Shown: positions 1 to 8,853, counted from the stretch's first letter. The stretch: DNA of 64,000 bases from Mycobacterium asiaticum (GCF_001673635.1 NZ_LZMH01000002.1:62001-126000), one strand, 5' to 3'. Notes: generated by a model not told the origin, from the sequence alone. Program-made: numbers and translations.

Positions 1-146
1 CTCAATTCAACCGGTGGCGACCGGACCGCGATCCCCGCTCGTGTACCTACGAACAACTAGAGCAGCCGGTCACCTTCAAGCTGGGCGACATCGTCCCAGG
101 GCTCGGTTAGACGATTCGTCCCGGTTAGGCGGGGGTAAATGAGGGC

Positions 147-707
147 ATGGGGCCCATCCCGGCGGAGCTCGAGTCGCGGGTGACGATGGCTGTGCTCGAC
201 GAGTTGGCCCGGTGGGGTGTCGAGCGGTTCAGCGTGGAGGCTCTTGCGGAACGCCACGGCCTGGACGTCGCAACGATCTACGACCATTGGGGCGATCGGC
301 AGCGGCTCATCGTCGACATCGCACTGCGGGATATCGAAAATTTGCGCTGGTTGGCTGATACCGGGACGCTGCGCGCAGACCTGCTGGCGTTGGCGCGCGG
401 CGTCGCCGCCATCATCAACACCGAGGTTGGCCGCACCTTCCTGCGGGCGCTGGTGATGGATGCTCGTGGTCATCACGACAGCGACACGCGAATGATGTAC
501 TGGCAAAACCGTTTCACGATCGTTCGGTCGGTCTTCGATCGCGCGCGGGAGCGCGGCGAACTGCGTGACAACGTCAGTACCCTGGCCGCGGTACAAATCC
601 TGCTGGCACCGTTGAACATTCGCGGCCTGTACTCAGACGGCCCAATCGACGACCGATACTGTGTTGACGTTGCCGATCTGACCTGGCATGCCGTCGCACG
701 CCGGTAA
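147..707 (+). CDS. TetR/AcrR family transcriptional regulator
   Basis: This 186-residue protein has an N-terminal helix-turn-helix of TetR type: residues 1-50 contain the pattern FSVEALAERHGLDVATIYDHW, in which the recognition helix ends in the usual Y-x-H-W/F block. The C-terminal helical part, which would bind the ligand, shows no recognisable specificity. The length is normal for the family. The ATG at 147 follows GAGGG closely. It is read in the same direction as the small gene at 747 but is separated by a promoter, so the target is not evident. It would be a DNA-binding repressor; ligand and operator are unknown. Confidence 0.85.
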   Translation: MGPIPAELESRVTMAVLDELARWGVERFSVEALAERHGLDVATIYDHWGDRQRLIVDIALRDIENLRWLADTGTLRADLLALARGVAAIINTEVGRTFLRALVMDARGHHDSDTRMMYWQNRFTIVRSVFDRARERGELRDNVSTLAAVQILLAPLNIRGLYSDGPIDDRYCVDVADLTWHAVARR

Positions 708-734
708 TGGCGGCTGCCCTCGGTTTGCTCGCCT

Positions 735-740
735 TAAAAT
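735..740 (+). promoter_or_regulatory. -10 hexamer TAAAAT of a probable leaderless promoter
   Basis: TAAAAT is followed by exactly 6 nt and then the ATG at 747, so transcription would start at the start codon. This is the known mycobacterial leaderless arrangement (TANNNT at -12 to -7). No Shine-Dalgarno sequence precedes this ATG. Confidence 0.6.
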
Positions 741-746
741 GTCGGG

Positions 747-1175
747 ATGCTGAACGTGTCCGCCTTATTCGTCGCGCGTAGCGCCACTTTCGACGAGCAG
801 GGCGCCATCAACGCTTCGTGCATACCCATGGCTTGGTTCGAAGTCGACCAGATGCCGTTTTGGGCGGAGCTTCCAGTTGTTCTGGTAGTGCACGCGCCGG
901 CCGGTGGAGACTATGACCCGGAGTTGCACGTGGTGTGCAAGGACCCCACCGGGTCGCCGCGCGGATCACTGCGCGCCGCCTGGCATTGGCCGGACGAAGA
1001 GAACCGTGCCTCGAAATTCCGGTGCTTCACCCAAGAACTGTCGTTCCCGGTAGCGTCCCCCGGTGAGTACACGATCGGGGCGTATTACGACGCCGACGGG
1101 AAAATCGAACTTGCAACGCCGGTTCCAGTTTCAATCTTGTTGTCGCAACCGGGTCCGGCCGAAACGGCCGCCTGA
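747..1175 (+). CDS. conserved hypothetical protein, beta-rich, DUF6941-like paralogue 1
   Basis: This 142-residue protein has no signal peptide or membrane segment. It shares its plan with the next gene and, more distantly, with 15754-16146 and 20622-20981: an N-terminal 'ALFVARSA' strand, a central 'LVVHAP' strand, an acidic/Pro stretch and a C-terminal GEYTIG strand. The match to the DUF6941 family is my tentative recognition of the 'LLADxAxxVDxKLNVxGG' plan seen in the other two copies. It has an apparent leaderless start. Function is unknown. It lies head-to-tail with a close paralogue 18 nt downstream. Confidence 0.7.
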   Translation: MLNVSALFVARSATFDEQGAINASCIPMAWFEVDQMPFWAELPVVLVVHAPAGGDYDPELHVVCKDPTGSPRGSLRAAWHWPDEENRASKFRCFTQELSFPVASPGEYTIGAYYDADGKIELATPVPVSILLSQPGPAETAA

Positions 1176-1181
1176 AACCAT

Positions 1182-1187
1182 TAGGCT
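1182..1187 (+). promoter_or_regulatory. -10 hexamer TAGGCT of a probable leaderless promoter
   Basis: TAGGCT lies at -12 to -7 relative to the ATG at 1194, and immediately abuts an alternative GTG at 1188. The spacing therefore favours 1194 as the start codon. Confidence 0.55.
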
Positions 1188-1193
1188 GTGCCG

Positions 1194-1619
1194 ATGCACT
1201 TAGCCGCATTGCTGGTGGCGGGAGCCGCCAAAATCGACGACTCCGCAATCGACGCCAGCCGCCTTCCAATCACCAGCTACGAGGTCAATCAGACCCCGTG
1301 GTGGATGACGATTCCGCTGGTCCTGGTGGTACACGCACCGGCGGGCGGGGAATACGACGCCGAGATTTTCATCGTCTGCAAGGATCCCGCCGGCACGATT
1401 CGCGGCACCGTCCGCTCTGCCTGGCAATGGCCGGACGAGGAAAGCAAGCCATCCAAATACCGCTGCTTCACTCCGCAACTTTCGTTCGCGGTCGAGACCA
1501 CCGGTGAATACACGATCGGGGTCTACCGTGACGCGGAGGGCATCAAGTCGGTGGGCACCCCGATACCTCTTTTCGTCGGCCTCGCAGGCGGGCGTCAGCG
1601 ACGCACCAATAACAACTAG
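1194..1619 (+). CDS. conserved hypothetical protein, beta-rich, DUF6941-like paralogue 2
   Basis: This 141-residue protein is a tandem paralogue of the preceding gene: the blocks LVVHAPAGG, a VCKDP strand, the AWQWPDEE segment, the KxRCFT(Q/P)(E/Q)LSF block and GEYTIG line up along the whole length. I chose ATG 1194 over GTG 1188 because the -10 hexamer ends at 1187. The stop codon interlocks with that of the P450 gene on the other strand (CTAG, 1616-1619). No catalytic motif is visible. The high conservation of CF and W residues suggests a conserved fold, but the role is unknown. Confidence 0.7.
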   Translation: MHLAALLVAGAAKIDDSAIDASRLPITSYEVNQTPWWMTIPLVLVVHAPAGGEYDAEIFIVCKDPAGTIRGTVRSAWQWPDEESKPSKYRCFTPQLSFAVETTGEYTIGVYRDAEGIKSVGTPIPLFVGLAGGRQRRTNNN

Positions 1620-2854
1620 ACGGAAACCGTCAGCGCCGACAACCCCCGCAGGGTGACGTTCGCCTTGTAGCGCGGATCGCCCGCCAACCGCGCGTCCGGG
1701 AAACGTGCCGTCACCGCCGACAAGGCCACACTGGCCTCCAAGCGCGCCAGCGGTGCACCCAGGCAGTAGTGCGCACCGCGACCGAAACCCAAATGCCGCA
1801 ACGTCGGTCGGTCCGGGTCGAAAGCGTCGGGCCGGTCGTACTCGGCGGGATCCCGGTGTGCGGCCGCCAGCAGCAACATCAGCACGTCGCCCCTGGCCAC
1901 CTCGACGCCGCCAATCGTCATGGGATCGAGGGCAATTCGGCTGAGCTGTTGCACCGGCGGGTCATAGCGCAGCGTCTCCTCGACGACCGCTGCCGCGCGG
2001 GTGGGGTCGGCGGCCAGTGCCGTCCACTGCCGGCCGTCTCGCAGCATCGCGAGGATGGCGTTGCCGATCAGGTTCACCGTCGTCTCGTGTCCGGCCACCA
2101 GCAGCAGCACGCACGTGGACACGATCTCCTCTTCGGTCAACTGATCACCCGACTCGTTGACCGCGACCAGTGCCGAGAGCAGGTCATCGCCGGGCCGCGA
2201 CCGGCGCTGCGCGATCAACCCGTGCAGATAATCACGCAAGCCGGCGCCGGCACCCAACGACTCGTTGAGCTCGTCGGACTGCTCGTCGGTGAAAAACGGG
2301 TCCAGCGACTTGGCCAGCACCGCCGAAGCGCGACTGAACTGCGGCTCGTCCTCGAGCGGCACCCCGAGTAGCCGGCAGATCACCGCGACCGGCAGCGGAT
2401 ACGCAAAGTCGGCGACCACGTCGAAACTGCCCTGCTCGGCGATGCGGTCGAGTAGTCCGTCGACCAGTGCGCTGATCTCGGGCTGCAGCGCATTGACCAC
2501 CTTGGGGGCGAAGGCCTTGCTGACCAGCTTGCGCAACCTGGTGTGGTCCGGCGGGTCGAGGAACAGGAAGCTCGGCGGCGTGCCCTTCCGCAGCGACGGA
2601 TCGGCCTCGAGCATCTGCTGCGCCGCTGTCGACTTCAGGTGGTCGCTGCTCGATGACGGGTGGCGCAGCACCTCGTCGCAATCCCGGTACGACGAGAAGA
2701 GCACGAAATCGCTGCCCGGCAGCACCACCGGGCCATTGCCGCGCAACTCGGCACACACCGGGTACGGGTCCGCCCGATTCACCGGGTCCAGCAGTTGCAG
2801 CAGCAACGTCTGCGGATCAGCTCGCTCGGTGGGCGCCGTGGTCATGGTGCCCAT
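1616..2854 (-). CDS. cytochrome P450
   Basis: This 412-residue bacterial class I P450 (soluble, no membrane anchor) has all diagnostic motifs: the I-helix AGHETT near residue 255, the K-helix ETLRYDPP (ExxR) and the heme-binding loop FGRGAHYCLGAPLAR with the Cys thiolate ligand. Substrate cannot be read from sequence; the family hydroxylates hydrophobic molecules using ferredoxin-delivered electrons, and no ferredoxin or ferredoxin reductase gene is adjacent. It is the last gene of a minus-strand run (secreted protein, WS/DGAT, NUDIX, P450), with 16 nt to the NUDIX stop. An alternative start is the ATG three codons in. Confidence 0.95.
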   Translation of the reverse strand: MGTMTTAPTERADPQTLLLQLLDPVNRADPYPVCAELRGNGPVVLPGSDFVLFSSYRDCDEVLRHPSSSSDHLKSTAAQQMLEADPSLRKGTPPSFLFLDPPDHTRLRKLVSKAFAPKVVNALQPEISALVDGLLDRIAEQGSFDVVADFAYPLPVAVICRLLGVPLEDEPQFSRASAVLAKSLDPFFTDEQSDELNESLGAGAGLRDYLHGLIAQRRSRPGDDLLSALVAVNESGDQLTEEEIVSTCVLLLVAGHETTVNLIGNAILAMLRDGRQWTALAADPTRAAAVVEETLRYDPPVQQLSRIALDPMTIGGVEVARGDVLMLLLAAAHRDPAEYDRPDAFDPDRPTLRHLGFGRGAHYCLGAPLARLEASVALSAVTARFPDARLAGDPRYKANVTLRGLSALTVSV

Positions 2855-2870
2855 TGTGCCTGCGCTTTGT

Positions 2871-3356
2871 TCACGGCCCTTCGGTTAGCCCGGCCAGGTC
2901 CGGGTGCGCCATCAGTCGGTCGAGAAACACCCGCTGCCCCTTCAGGAGTTTCGCGCGCGCACTCGCCACCGGAAACCATTCGACGCGGTCGATCTCGGGA
3001 AACTCCCGGAGCCTGCCCGAGCCGCGCGGCCATTCCATCTCGAAGGTGTTGCTGTGCGCGTCGGTGATGTCGAGATCACTACGAACCGCGAAGGCGGTCA
3101 CCACCTTGCCGCTGGGTTGCCGCACCGCTCCGAGGTCGATCCGGGGGCCGGACGGCACCGCCAGTCCGAGCTCTTCGACGAACTCGCGCTGCGCGGTTGC
3201 CCACGGATCGTCCCCGTCGGAGTACTCACCTTTCGGGATCGACCAGGCGCCGATGTCCTTGCGCGCCCAGAACGGTCCGCCCGGGTGCGCGATCAGTACG
3301 TCGACAATGTCGGCGCGCGTCCGATACAACAACAGCCCCGCACTGAGCTTGGGCAT
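2871..3356 (-). CDS. NUDIX hydrolase
   Basis: This 161-residue protein has a Nudix box in its middle third (GEYSDGDDPWATAQREFVEE continuing LG). The REFVEELGL half is canonical, with the metal-binding Glu pair; the first conserved Glu of the G-x5-E element is replaced by Asp. The N-terminus (KLSAGLLLYR) and the GGPFWARKDIGAWSIPKGE strand resemble the diadenosine-polyphosphate/ADP-ribose-type NUDIX proteins common in mycobacteria. It would cleave a nucleoside diphosphate linked to a moiety X; the substrate is not determined. It sits 3 nt from the WS/DGAT stop, suggesting cotranscription. Confidence 0.88.
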   Translation of the reverse strand: MPKLSAGLLLYRTRADIVDVLIAHPGGPFWARKDIGAWSIPKGEYSDGDDPWATAQREFVEELGLAVPSGPRIDLGAVRQPSGKVVTAFAVRSDLDITDAHSNTFEMEWPRGSGRLREFPEIDRVEWFPVASARAKLLKGQRVFLDRLMAHPDLAGLTEGP

Positions 3357-3359
3357 GCT

Positions 3360-4724
3360 TCAGACCCCGACGGCCTGCTCCAGGTCCTTGAGCGAGGCCT
3401 CCAGATGCGCGAGCAACCGCTGCAGGTGCGGCACACTACGACGGCAGCCGACCAGTCCGAAATCAAGGTTGCCGGCGTTGTTGACCAGCGTGATGTTCAG
3501 CGCCTGGCCGTCCGGGATGTTCGACAGCGGGTAACTGCCATCGAGGCGGGCACCGCCGTAGTACAGCGGGTCCGACACACCGGGCACATTCGAGATGACG
3601 ATGTTGAATGGCGGCGGCACCGCGGACAGAAAGCCCGGGACACCGGCCAGCGTCAGCGGCGCCATGTTCAGCGCCGACAACGCCAGCACCTGATACGACG
3701 GCAGCTCCGCCAGCACCTTCTTGTTTCTGCGCATGGACTCGCCGATGATCTCGATCCGCTTCGCGGGGTCCTCGACATCGGTGGCCAGGTTGCACAGAAT
3801 GCTGCCCACCTTGTTGCCGCCGCTGTCGGCGTCGGCCTCCGAGCGCAGGCTCACCGGAACCATCGCGACCAACGGGGTGTCCGGTAGCGCGTCCTGCTCG
3901 AGCAGGTAGTACCGCAGCGCACCCGAGCACATCGCCAGCACGGCGTCGTTAACCGTCACTCCGGCGGCCTGCTTGACGTTTTTGACCCGGTCCAGCGACC
4001 AGGACTGCGCGGCGCATCGCCGAGCGCCGCCGACCTTCACGTTCAGCATGGTGTGCGGCGCGGCAAACGGCAGCGTCAGCTGCTGTTCCAGCAGTGCGGC
4101 GCGGGCGAGCTTCAAGGTCGATGGGGCCACTCCCGCCACGGATCCGGCCGCCGCGAGCAACGAGTTCAGTGGGTTGCGGGCGGGTTTGGCGGCAGGCGGC
4201 CGCGCCGGCTTGGGCAGGTTCCACATCGCCTTGACGTGGGTGTCGTCGGGGTCGGTGGACATCGTGCGTTGCATCAGCTTCACGGCCGAAACACCATCGA
4301 TCAGCGCATGGTGCATCTTGGTGTACATCGCAAAGCGGCCATCTTTGAGTCCCTCGACCACGTGCAACTCCCACAGTGGGCGGTGGCGGTCCAGCAGGCT
4401 GGTGTGTAGCCGCGAGGTGAGTTCCAGAAGGTCGCGCACGCGGCCCGGCGAAGGCAATGCCGACCGCCGGACGTGGTAGTCCATGTCGACTTCGTCGTCA
4501 TAAGCCCATGCCAGCTGCGAAATTCCGCCGCCGATTGTCGCGGGGTGTTTGCGGAAGGTCGGCTGAAACTCGTCGTTGGCGATCAGGGCATCGTGAAATT
4601 CCCGGACGAATTCGGGGCCGGCACCATCCGGCGGCGCAAACAACGACAACCCACCGACGTGCAAGGGATGCTCACGCGATTCGGTGAACAGAAACATCGA
4701 GTCGGTGGGCATCATCAATTCCAT
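3360..4724 (-). CDS. WS/DGAT family O-acyltransferase (diacylglycerol acyltransferase / wax ester synthase)
   Basis: This 454-residue protein is of usual family length. The active-site motif HHALIDG (HHxxxDG) lies near residue 138, preceded by the PLWELHVVEGL block, and the C-terminal NVPGVSDPLYYGGARL (NVPGP-like) block is present. These enzymes transfer acyl groups from acyl-CoA to diacylglycerol or a fatty alcohol, making storage lipid at the inner membrane. I chose ATG 4724 (MELMMPTDSMFLFTESREHP), which matches the family N-terminus, over GTG 4730. It lies in a run with NUDIX and P450 genes. The acceptor substrate is not predictable. Confidence 0.93.
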   Translation of the reverse strand: MELMMPTDSMFLFTESREHPLHVGGLSLFAPPDGAGPEFVREFHDALIANDEFQPTFRKHPATIGGGISQLAWAYDDEVDMDYHVRRSALPSPGRVRDLLELTSRLHTSLLDRHRPLWELHVVEGLKDGRFAMYTKMHHALIDGVSAVKLMQRTMSTDPDDTHVKAMWNLPKPARPPAAKPARNPLNSLLAAAGSVAGVAPSTLKLARAALLEQQLTLPFAAPHTMLNVKVGGARRCAAQSWSLDRVKNVKQAAGVTVNDAVLAMCSGALRYYLLEQDALPDTPLVAMVPVSLRSEADADSGGNKVGSILCNLATDVEDPAKRIEIIGESMRRNKKVLAELPSYQVLALSALNMAPLTLAGVPGFLSAVPPPFNIVISNVPGVSDPLYYGGARLDGSYPLSNIPDGQALNITLVNNAGNLDFGLVGCRRSVPHLQRLLAHLEASLKDLEQAVGV

Positions 4725-4776
4725 GCACACATTAAAGCGTGTCGAACAATGCTGGTGAATGGTCTTTGACGAGTGA

Positions 4777-5199
4777 TTAACCGACGGCGACGACGCCGGA
4801 GCTGGAAATGGTGAAGCCCCGCCCGTTTTTCACCGTGCAGGTGACCCCGTTCGTTTCGGACAGGCACGTGAAGGGCCCGATGCCGGCGCTCTGGCCGTAG
4901 GGCAGGGTCGCAGTTCCCTGGCCGGCATTGCCGAGGCAGTTCTGGCCCACGCAGGTTTCAAACGACCCGTTGCTCGACATGTGCACCGATTGCGCCGGTT
5001 CGACGGTCTGGCAATAGGTTTCGTCGGGTATGCCACTACCGCGTTGATAGTTGATCTCGCAGCCGAGATTGTGCGACGGGGCATAGAACGAACACGATGT
5101 CGAGCTGCACACCGGGTTGTCGGCCGCCGCCACCGGCATACCGATCCCGGCGGCGAACCCGACCAAGCCCAACACCGTGGCAAACGACCGCAACACCAT
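4777..5199 (-). CDS. secreted Cys-containing hypothetical protein
   Basis: This 140-residue protein has an N-terminal signal peptide (hydrophobic residues 5-22, cleavage after about AAA-DN). The mature domain contains six Cys (CSSTSC, GCEINY, YCQT, CVGQNC, CLSE, CTVKNG), implying disulfides, and ends in a FTISSSGVV strand. The layout resembles a family of small exported mycobacterial proteins sometimes labelled DUF6636; this assignment is tentative. Role unknown. A leaderless promoter hexamer precedes the ATG. Confidence 0.75.
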   Translation of the reverse strand: MVLRSFATVLGLVGFAAGIGMPVAAADNPVCSSTSCSFYAPSHNLGCEINYQRGSGIPDETYCQTVEPAQSVHMSSNGSFETCVGQNCLGNAGQGTATLPYGQSAGIGPFTCLSETNGVTCTVKNGRGFTISSSGVVAVG

Positions 5200-5205
5200 T
5201 CTCGG

Positions 5206-5211
5206 AACGTA
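5206..5211 (-). promoter_or_regulatory. -10 hexamer TACGTT of a probable leaderless promoter
   Basis: On the minus strand TACGTT is followed by 6 nt and the ATG whose first base is 5199. There is no Shine-Dalgarno sequence in the gap. Confidence 0.55.
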
Positions 5212-5365
5212 TCAGAGCATCCTCGTGAGGTCGCCGGTGTTTATCAAATGCGCTGTCCCGCTTCCTTATCGCGTCATCGGTGGGCCGGCGCCGGATGACG
5301 ACTGTTGACAGTGACTGTCAACGCGGCATAACGTGCCGCTGGTCACCGTCCACCGGGAGGTCGCC

Positions 5366-6424
5366 GTGCCGAGCCAATCCAAGTTCCGTGTCATCCAGTG
5401 GGCGACCGGAGGCGTCGGAAAGGCCGCCATCGAGTGCGTGCGCAACCATCCGGAACTGGAATTGGTCGGATGCTGGGTGCACAGCGCCGACAAGAACGGC
5501 GCCGACGTGGGACACATCATTGGCACCGCCGAGTTGGGTGTCACCGCCACCACCAGCATCGACGACATCCTGGCCACCGATGCCGACTGCGTCATGTACA
5601 GCCCGCTCATTCCCAACGACGACGAGGTCATTGCGATTCTGCGTTCGGGCAAGAACGTGGTCACCCCGGTCGGCTGGGTGTATCCGGACCTGAGCAATCC
5701 CCGCGTGCGGGCGATCGCAGACGCTGCCGTGGCCGGGGGCGTGACGTTGCACGGGTCGGGCATCCACCCAGGCGGCATCACCGAGCGATTCCCGCTGATG
5801 CTGTCGTCGCTGTCCTCGGCGGTCACCCATGTCCGCGCCGAGGAGTTCTCCGACATCCGCACCTACAACGCCCCCGACGTGGTGCGCCACATCATGGGCT
5901 TCGGCGGCACGCCCGAGGAAGCGACGCAGGGACCGATGGCCGAGCTGCTCGAAGCCGGCTTCAAGCAGTCGGTGCGAATGATCGCCGACACCATGGGTTT
6001 CCGCATCGATCCCAACATCAGGACGATTCAGGACATCGCCGTCGCGACCGGTGACATCGACTACGACGCCGTTCCGATCACCAGGGGAACGGTGGCCGCC
6101 CGCCGGTTCCGCTGGCAGGCGCTCTCCGACGGCAAGCCGGTCATCACCGCCGCGGTGAATTGGCTGATGGGCGAGGAGAACCTGGAGCCGGCGTGGAACT
6201 TCGGTGAACAGGGCGAGCGCTTCGAAGTCGAGATCACCGGCGATCCGGATGTGAGTATCACCTTGAAGGGGCTCCAGCCCCAGACGATTGCCGAAGGGCT
6301 GCAACGCAACCCGGGTGTCGTGGCCACCGCCAACCACTGCGTCAACGCCATCCCCTACGTCTGCCCCGCGGAACCAGGGATCAAGACCTACCTCGACCTT
6401 CCACTGATCGCCGGGCGCGCATGA
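5366..6424 (+). CDS. NAD(P)-binding dihydrodipicolinate-reductase-like / amine dehydrogenase family protein
   Basis: This 352-residue protein starts with a Rossmann fold: FRVIQWATGGVGKAAIE near residue 6, then LVGCWVHSADKNGADVG. It belongs to the mycobacterial family annotated as dihydrodipicolinate reductase-like or NAD(P)H-dependent amine dehydrogenase; the genuine lysine-pathway DapB is much shorter. The GTG at 5366 is preceded by GGGAGG with a 5-nt spacer, so it is preferred to the upstream GTG at 5333. It heads an apparent operon with an SDR and a TetR regulator. The substrate is unknown; ketone or imine reduction on a lipid or steroid-like compound is plausible. Confidence 0.85.
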   Translation: MPSQSKFRVIQWATGGVGKAAIECVRNHPELELVGCWVHSADKNGADVGHIIGTAELGVTATTSIDDILATDADCVMYSPLIPNDDEVIAILRSGKNVVTPVGWVYPDLSNPRVRAIADAAVAGGVTLHGSGIHPGGITERFPLMLSSLSSAVTHVRAEEFSDIRTYNAPDVVRHIMGFGGTPEEATQGPMAELLEAGFKQSVRMIADTMGFRIDPNIRTIQDIAVATGDIDYDAVPITRGTVAARRFRWQALSDGKPVITAAVNWLMGEENLEPAWNFGEQGERFEVEITGDPDVSITLKGLQPQTIAEGLQRNPGVVATANHCVNAIPYVCPAEPGIKTYLDLPLIAGRA

Positions 6425-6500
6425 GCGGTGTCCTGGACGAGGGTGGGCGCAGCACCTATGAAATGCACCGGGGGGTACCGCTGCAACTCGGACCGGCCCG

Positions 6501-7274
6501 ATGAGCTACTCCCACCCCCAATCACTGGACGGCCATGTCGCGATCGTCACCGGCGCGGCCCAGGGCGTCGGCAAGGGAGTGGCAGCCGCACTCCTGGAGC
6601 GTGGCGCCGCCGTGCTCCTGGTCGACATCCAGGCCGAAAAGCTCAGTGCCACCGCTACCGAACTCCGTGCGACCGGACGCGTCGAGCAGATCGAGGCGGA
6701 CCTGCGCGATCCGGACAGCGCCCCCCGCGTCGTGGCGTGCGCGGTCGAGGCGTTCGGCACGGTGCACGGCCTGGTCAACAACGCCATCGCCACCAATGAG
6801 CCGAAGGCCTTCGTCGACATCACCACAGACGACCTGGCGCTGGGCTACGAAGTCGGTCCGCGGGCCACCTTCCTGCTGATGCAGGCCGTGTATCCGCTGA
6901 TGGCCGAGGCTGGCGGCGGTTCGATCGTGAACCTGGGCTCGGGAACCGGCACCGGCGGTGAACCGAAGTGGGGCGGTTACGCCGCCGCCAAAGAAGGCAT
7001 CCGCGGCCTGTCGAAGGTGGCCGCCCTGGAATGGGGCCGCCACAACATCCGGGTCAACGTCATCTGCCCGTTCGCCGAATCCGACGGCGTCAAGTTCTGG
7101 AAAGAGTTCGCCCCCAACGACTACGCCAAGGCGGTCGCACGCGTCCCGATGAAGCGGATCGGCGACGTCCGCACCGATGTGGGCGCGCTGGTGGCGTTCC
7201 TGCTCGGCGGCGACGCGACTTTCATCACCGGACAGACCATTCACGTCGACGGCGGCATCGGCAGCTTCCGATGA
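6501..7274 (+). CDS. SDR family NAD(P)-dependent oxidoreductase
   Basis: This 257-residue classical short-chain dehydrogenase has a TGAAQGVG cofactor motif near residue 17, an NNA block (LVNNAIATNE), the catalytic pattern Ser (GSGTG region) and YAAAK, and the usual C-terminal GQTIHVDGG. The unusual extra glycines in NLGSGTGTGGEPKWGGYAAAK slightly lengthen the substrate loop. It overlaps the following TetR gene by 4 nt (ATGA), so the two are coupled. It probably oxidises a secondary alcohol in the same pathway as the preceding dehydrogenase. Confidence 0.92.
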   Translation: MSYSHPQSLDGHVAIVTGAAQGVGKGVAAALLERGAAVLLVDIQAEKLSATATELRATGRVEQIEADLRDPDSAPRVVACAVEAFGTVHGLVNNAIATNEPKAFVDITTDDLALGYEVGPRATFLLMQAVYPLMAEAGGGSIVNLGSGTGTGGEPKWGGYAAAKEGIRGLSKVAALEWGRHNIRVNVICPFAESDGVKFWKEFAPNDYAKAVARVPMKRIGDVRTDVGALVAFLLGGDATFITGQTIHVDGGIGSFR

Positions 7275-7858
7275 CCGAGTCATTACGCGATCGCCAGCGG
7301 GCGCAGATCCGCGCCGACATCAGGCGCGCGGCCTTCCGACTGTTCATCCAGCGCGGCTACGACGCCGTGACCACCGAGGAAATCGCCGCCGCCGCAGGGG
7401 TTTCCCCGCGCACGTTCTTCCGGCATGTGCCGGCGAAGGAGGACTTGCTGCTCAGTCCGGTGCGCCATGGTGGCGCCGCCGTCGTCAGCATGCTCGAACA
7501 GCGGCCCGCCACCGAGACCGCCGATGTCGCGTTGGTCAATGCCATCATCGGCCGGACCCGGTCGTTCGATCAGGCCGACTGCGAGGAATGGCGGGAAGCG
7601 CTGCTGGTGGCGCCCGAACTGCTGGCCAAGGTCACCATGTACACCCATGTCGACCGGGAACGGGCGACGAAACTGATCGCGGATCGGATGGGCGTCGATC
7701 CTGAAGTGGACCTGCGTCCCGCGCTGTTGGTCCAGCTCGGTTTCGCGGCGGGCGACTTCGCATTTCAGCAATGGGTTCGTGGAACTGGCAAACGTCACTC
7801 ACTGGACCACTACGTCACCACGGCCCTGCAGGCGGTGCGCAGCGCCCACTGGCACTAG
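7271..7858 (+). CDS. TetR/AcrR family transcriptional regulator
   Basis: This 195-residue protein has a textbook TetR DNA-binding domain: AAFRLFIQRGYDAVTTEEIA, then AAAAGVSPRTFFRHVPAKEDL, residues 20-62. The start ATG overlaps the SDR stop, making an ATGA junction, so it probably regulates this small dehydrogenase operon. The stop interlocks (CTAG) with the convergent dehydrogenase gene. The C-terminal ligand domain is unremarkable. Confidence 0.9.
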   Translation: MTESLRDRQRAQIRADIRRAAFRLFIQRGYDAVTTEEIAAAAGVSPRTFFRHVPAKEDLLLSPVRHGGAAVVSMLEQRPATETADVALVNAIIGRTRSFDQADCEEWREALLVAPELLAKVTMYTHVDRERATKLIADRMGVDPEVDLRPALLVQLGFAAGDFAFQQWVRGTGKRHSLDHYVTTALQAVRSAHWH

Positions 7859-8841
7859 TCGCGCAGCGCCTCGGGATTGGCGATGCGTACCGGGGCTCCC
7901 TCCAGCCACGCCACGACGGCCTCAACAGTGTCCGCGTAGAAGGCGCTCAGCATCTCGCGGGTGACATAGCCGAGATGCGGCGACAGAGTCACGTTCGGCA
8001 GCCTCCGGAGGGGATGTCCAGCCGGAAGTGGTTCGGTGTCAAACACATCCAGTCCGGCACCGGCAATCCGTCCGGTACCCAACGCATGGATCAGGGCGGC
8101 CTCGTCGACAATGGGTCCCCGCGATGTGTTGATCAGGTACGCCGTCGGCTTCATCGCGGCCAGCTCCGGTTCGCCGATCAGCCCGCGGGTGCGCTCGGAC
8201 AGCACCACATGGATGGACACCACGTCGGATTCGGCGAACAGTTCCGCCTTCTCCACACGTCGGGCGCCAACCTCCCGCGCCGCCTCATCGGTGAGATGCT
8301 GACTCCAGGCGATGACCTGCATGCCGAACACCGCGGCATACTCCGCCATGCGTTTGCCGACGCGCCCCAAACCGAGGAGTCCGAGCGTCTTTCCCGCCAG
8401 CGTCATTCCGGTGGTGGCCTGCCACTGACCGTCGCGCATCCGCAAATGCTCCTCGGCAAGATTGCGCACGGTCGCGATCAGCAGACCCCAGGCCAGTTCC
8501 GGTGTTGCGTCCCGTGCGGAGCGGAAGCGCGGATGGGCGAAGTCCGAGTGTGTGACCAGAATTCCGCACTCCGTGGCCGCGGCCATGTCCAGGTTGGGCA
8601 GGCTTCGGCCGACGATGGTGATCAGCTTGAGGTCGGGCAGCCGCTCGATCAGCGTGCGGGGGAAAGCCATCCGCTCGCGCATCGTGCAGACGACGTGGAA
8701 CGGCCGCAGCACCGCTATGGCCTCGGCTTCGGACAGGTGCCGGTCGAAAACCGTTAGTTCAGAGCGGTTCTGCACGGGCGACCAGTCGGCAAGCTGTAAT
8801 GCCACACCGGCGTAATCGTCGAGGATTGCGACCCGGGGCAT
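7855..8841 (-). CDS. D-2-hydroxyacid dehydrogenase family protein
   Basis: This 328-residue protein has the NAD-binding motif GLLGLGRVGKRMAEYA in the middle and the three catalytic residues of the family: Arg in INTSRGPIVDE, Glu in LDVFDTEPLP and His in SPHLGYVT. It is therefore likely active, interconverting 2-keto acids and D-2-hydroxyacids with NAD(P)H. It resembles the subgroup that starts with a DDYxG N-terminus (RVAILDDYAGVA). A leaderless hexamer precedes the ATG. The upstream DJ-1-like gene is on the same strand 30 nt away. Confidence 0.92.
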   Translation of the reverse strand: MPRVAILDDYAGVALQLADWSPVQNRSELTVFDRHLSEAEAIAVLRPFHVVCTMRERMAFPRTLIERLPDLKLITIVGRSLPNLDMAAATECGILVTHSDFAHPRFRSARDATPELAWGLLIATVRNLAEEHLRMRDGQWQATTGMTLAGKTLGLLGLGRVGKRMAEYAAVFGMQVIAWSQHLTDEAAREVGARRVEKAELFAESDVVSIHVVLSERTRGLIGEPELAAMKPTAYLINTSRGPIVDEAALIHALGTGRIAGAGLDVFDTEPLPAGHPLRRLPNVTLSPHLGYVTREMLSAFYADTVEAVVAWLEGAPVRIANPEALRD

Positions 8842-8847
8842 TCGATC

Positions 8848-8853
8848 AACCTA
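8848..8853 (-). promoter_or_regulatory. -10 hexamer TAGGTT of a probable leaderless promoter
   Basis: On the minus strand TAGGTT stands 6 nt before the ATG of the 2-hydroxyacid dehydrogenase (first base 8841). It lies between the stop of the DJ-1-like gene and this start, so the dehydrogenase may have its own promoter. Confidence 0.5.
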
